Origin: JACDAE01 sp963744875 | GTDB lineage: Bacteria; Chloroflexota; Ktedonobacteria; Ktedonobacterales; Ktedonobacteraceae | Length of the DNA stretch: 64,000 bases | NCBI GenBank assembly: GCA_963744875.1 | Contig: CAVUVQ010000009.1 | Location: 434,001-498,000 of the forward strand | Direction of reading: 5' to 3' | In this document: one piece after another, positions 62,648-64,000 of the stretch | Layout: each line of letters opens with the position of its first letter | Numbering within the stretch: position 1 is the first letter of the stretch | Program-made: the position numbers and the translations under genes | The notes under the pieces: model-generated | Databases searched by the model: none | Seen by the model: the letters and a program-made list of their open reading frames with translations, nothing else | What the model was told of the DNA's origin: nothing

Positions 62648-64000
62648 ATGGGAACCCAATCAAAGTTAGCCCGAGCACGCACAGAGCGAGATTTGACGCA
62701 AGCAGAGGTTGCTGAATACGCAGAGGTGGACATTGCAACGGTTTGTCGGTGGGAGAAAGGCACCCATCAGCCCTATCCTCGCCACATTATAAAACTGTGC
62801 ACCCTCTTTGAAAAACCAGCTTATGAATTGGGATTGGCACCTTTTGAGGGGAAAGAAATCCCCCCTCTTCCCGTTGCAGGTGCTCGTTCTAAAGAAGAAA
62901 ACGTCTTTGCAAAGTATTTCCAGCGTGACATTCAGTTGCGTCTTCAACATATCATCTATGACTGGCTGCATCGTGAAAAGCTCTCAGGCTCTTCTTGTGC
63001 GATGCTCCAGTATCGGCTCAGTCAAGAACTAGAAGGTGACGTTTCTATGAACGAGCAATCCGAGCAGAATCATGAGGGCATGGATATCTCCCGGCGAGAT
63101 GCGTTACGCCGCATCGCATTACTGCCTATTCAAGCACTTAGCCTGGATGCCTTAGGCACCACACCGAAGTGGGCACCAGAGGATATTCTGCCCCATTGTG
63201 CAGCCGGGATTACCGCATGTGAACACCTCTCGAAAGGGCAAGGCGAGGATATGAGCATTGCCTATGGAGTGCTTACCACTTATCTGACACCACTCAAGGA
63301 GATTGTGGATCAGTCGTCTCAGCATCGTCAAGAGGCATCCCGGTAAGTCGCACAAGCATTACTCATCAAAGCAACGCTGAGCCTTCATCGCGAAGGTCCA
63401 AAACGAGCGATCAGTTATGGGAAGCAAGCCGAAATCTATAGCAAAGAAAGTGGAAGTATCCCATTACAACTCGTCATCCTGAAGCGCCTTGCATGGATAT
63501 ATGCTTGCGACAAACAACAGAAGCAGGCTTTGGATACAGTATTAAAAGCAAAAAACCTCATGCTTAAGCAGCAGAAAAAAGGTATTCCCGTTCACGCTTT
63601 CATACAGAGTACTATTTATGGAGGAGTCGCAAATATCAAGCACGAAATGGACAAGACGAGGAAGCTCTTATTGCTATTTATGACGCGAAGCAGGCCTTCT
63701 TCACATCAACATCAGGGGATGACGTGGCTGGTACCGTTGATGATTTTAATTATTCCACACTTCTGTTAGAAGATGGACTCACCTACTACCATCTTGAGCA
63801 GTACGAAAAAGCTCTGGAGGTCTTTGCCAGTGCCGTCGATCCCACAACACTCACGTCCAAAGTACCCGCCTCCTCAGTACGTGTACGCATCGAGATCATT
63901 AACAACGAGACGTTGGCTTCATTGAAAAGTCCCAAAAAAGATATGGATCTCTCGCTGCGGCTCTGGAAAGCTGGGATACAGGGTGCCGTGAGTTTACGAA
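62648..64000 (+). pseudogene. XRE-family regulator with TPR region, interrupted, 3' end outside window
   Basis: The ATG at 62648 follows AGGAG. The first 230 residues hold an XRE helix-turn-helix (RDLTQAEVAEYAEVDIATVC, then RWEKGTHQPYPRHIIKL) and a linker with MDISRRDALRRIALLPI. A TAA at 63344-63346 interrupts the frame, which then continues in the same phase with AQALLIKATLSLHREGPKRA, a TPR-like part. Near 63635-63655 a frame change occurs, and sense resumes with DEEALIAIYDAKQAFF and EDGLTYYHLEQYEKALEVFA to the window end. Such proteins usually are intact XRE-TPR regulators of about 450 residues. Confidence 0.75.

Overview
The window reads as a chromosomal segment of a Ktedonobacteria-like member of the Chloroflexota. 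This is an inference from gene content: PIG-V-type mannosyltransferases, GT87 proteins, a DUF5946-type protein, XRE/NB-ARC/TPR signalling proteins, an ISL3 element and strong Shine-Dalgarno (SD) sites of the GGAGG type. No rRNA or tRNA gene was recognised.

Region 1 (1-36.1 kb) looks like stable chromosome. It carries a LysR regulator divergent from an SDR oxidoreductase; an overlapping phosphofructokinase-phosphopentomutase-acetyltransferase operon; a phosphomannomutase; a sigma-70 factor; two PIG-V-like mannosyltransferases and two GT87 glycosyltransferases (one frameshifted); a DedA protein; a pseudokinase with an FHA domain; and an efflux operon (tandem-domain TetR, DHA2 MFS, HlyD-like adaptor, small coiled-coil membrane protein). 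A minus-strand operon of galT, galK and a glycolipid-binding-like protein follows. Next come a DNA methyltransferase-nuclease fusion, a NUDIX-less MutY, a PIG-L deacetylase, a transmembrane Ser/Thr kinase and a FolK-FolE2 fusion.

Region 2 (36.1-43 kb) is an integrative-element module on the minus strand: tyrosine integrase, excisionase-like protein, small hypothetical proteins, a replication-initiator-like winged-helix protein whose gene is filled with 21-bp-phased GGGAGAC repeats, and an OmpR-type winged-helix protein. A promoter with a pair of 15-bp direct repeats lies at its head.

Region 3 (43-64 kb) is accessory and decaying. It has an XRE-NB-ARC-TPR gene with two frameshifts, a CPBP protease, a TerD-domain protein, an ISL3 element abutting a decayed IS481-like element (both bounded by truncated genes), and a CRISPR array of 16 repeats plus one degenerate terminal repeat. 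The array has a readable leader promoter and is followed by cas2 and an N-terminally truncated cas1, with no effector genes. Beyond lie methyltransferases, a branched-chain amino-acid-type ABC transporter (LivK, LivH, frameshifted LivM, no ATPases), and an XRE/TPR regulator with a premature stop and a frameshift behind three 30-bp-phased repeats.

Together the window moves from intact central-metabolism and envelope genes into an insertion and decay hotspot that holds the remains of a CRISPR adaptation module.
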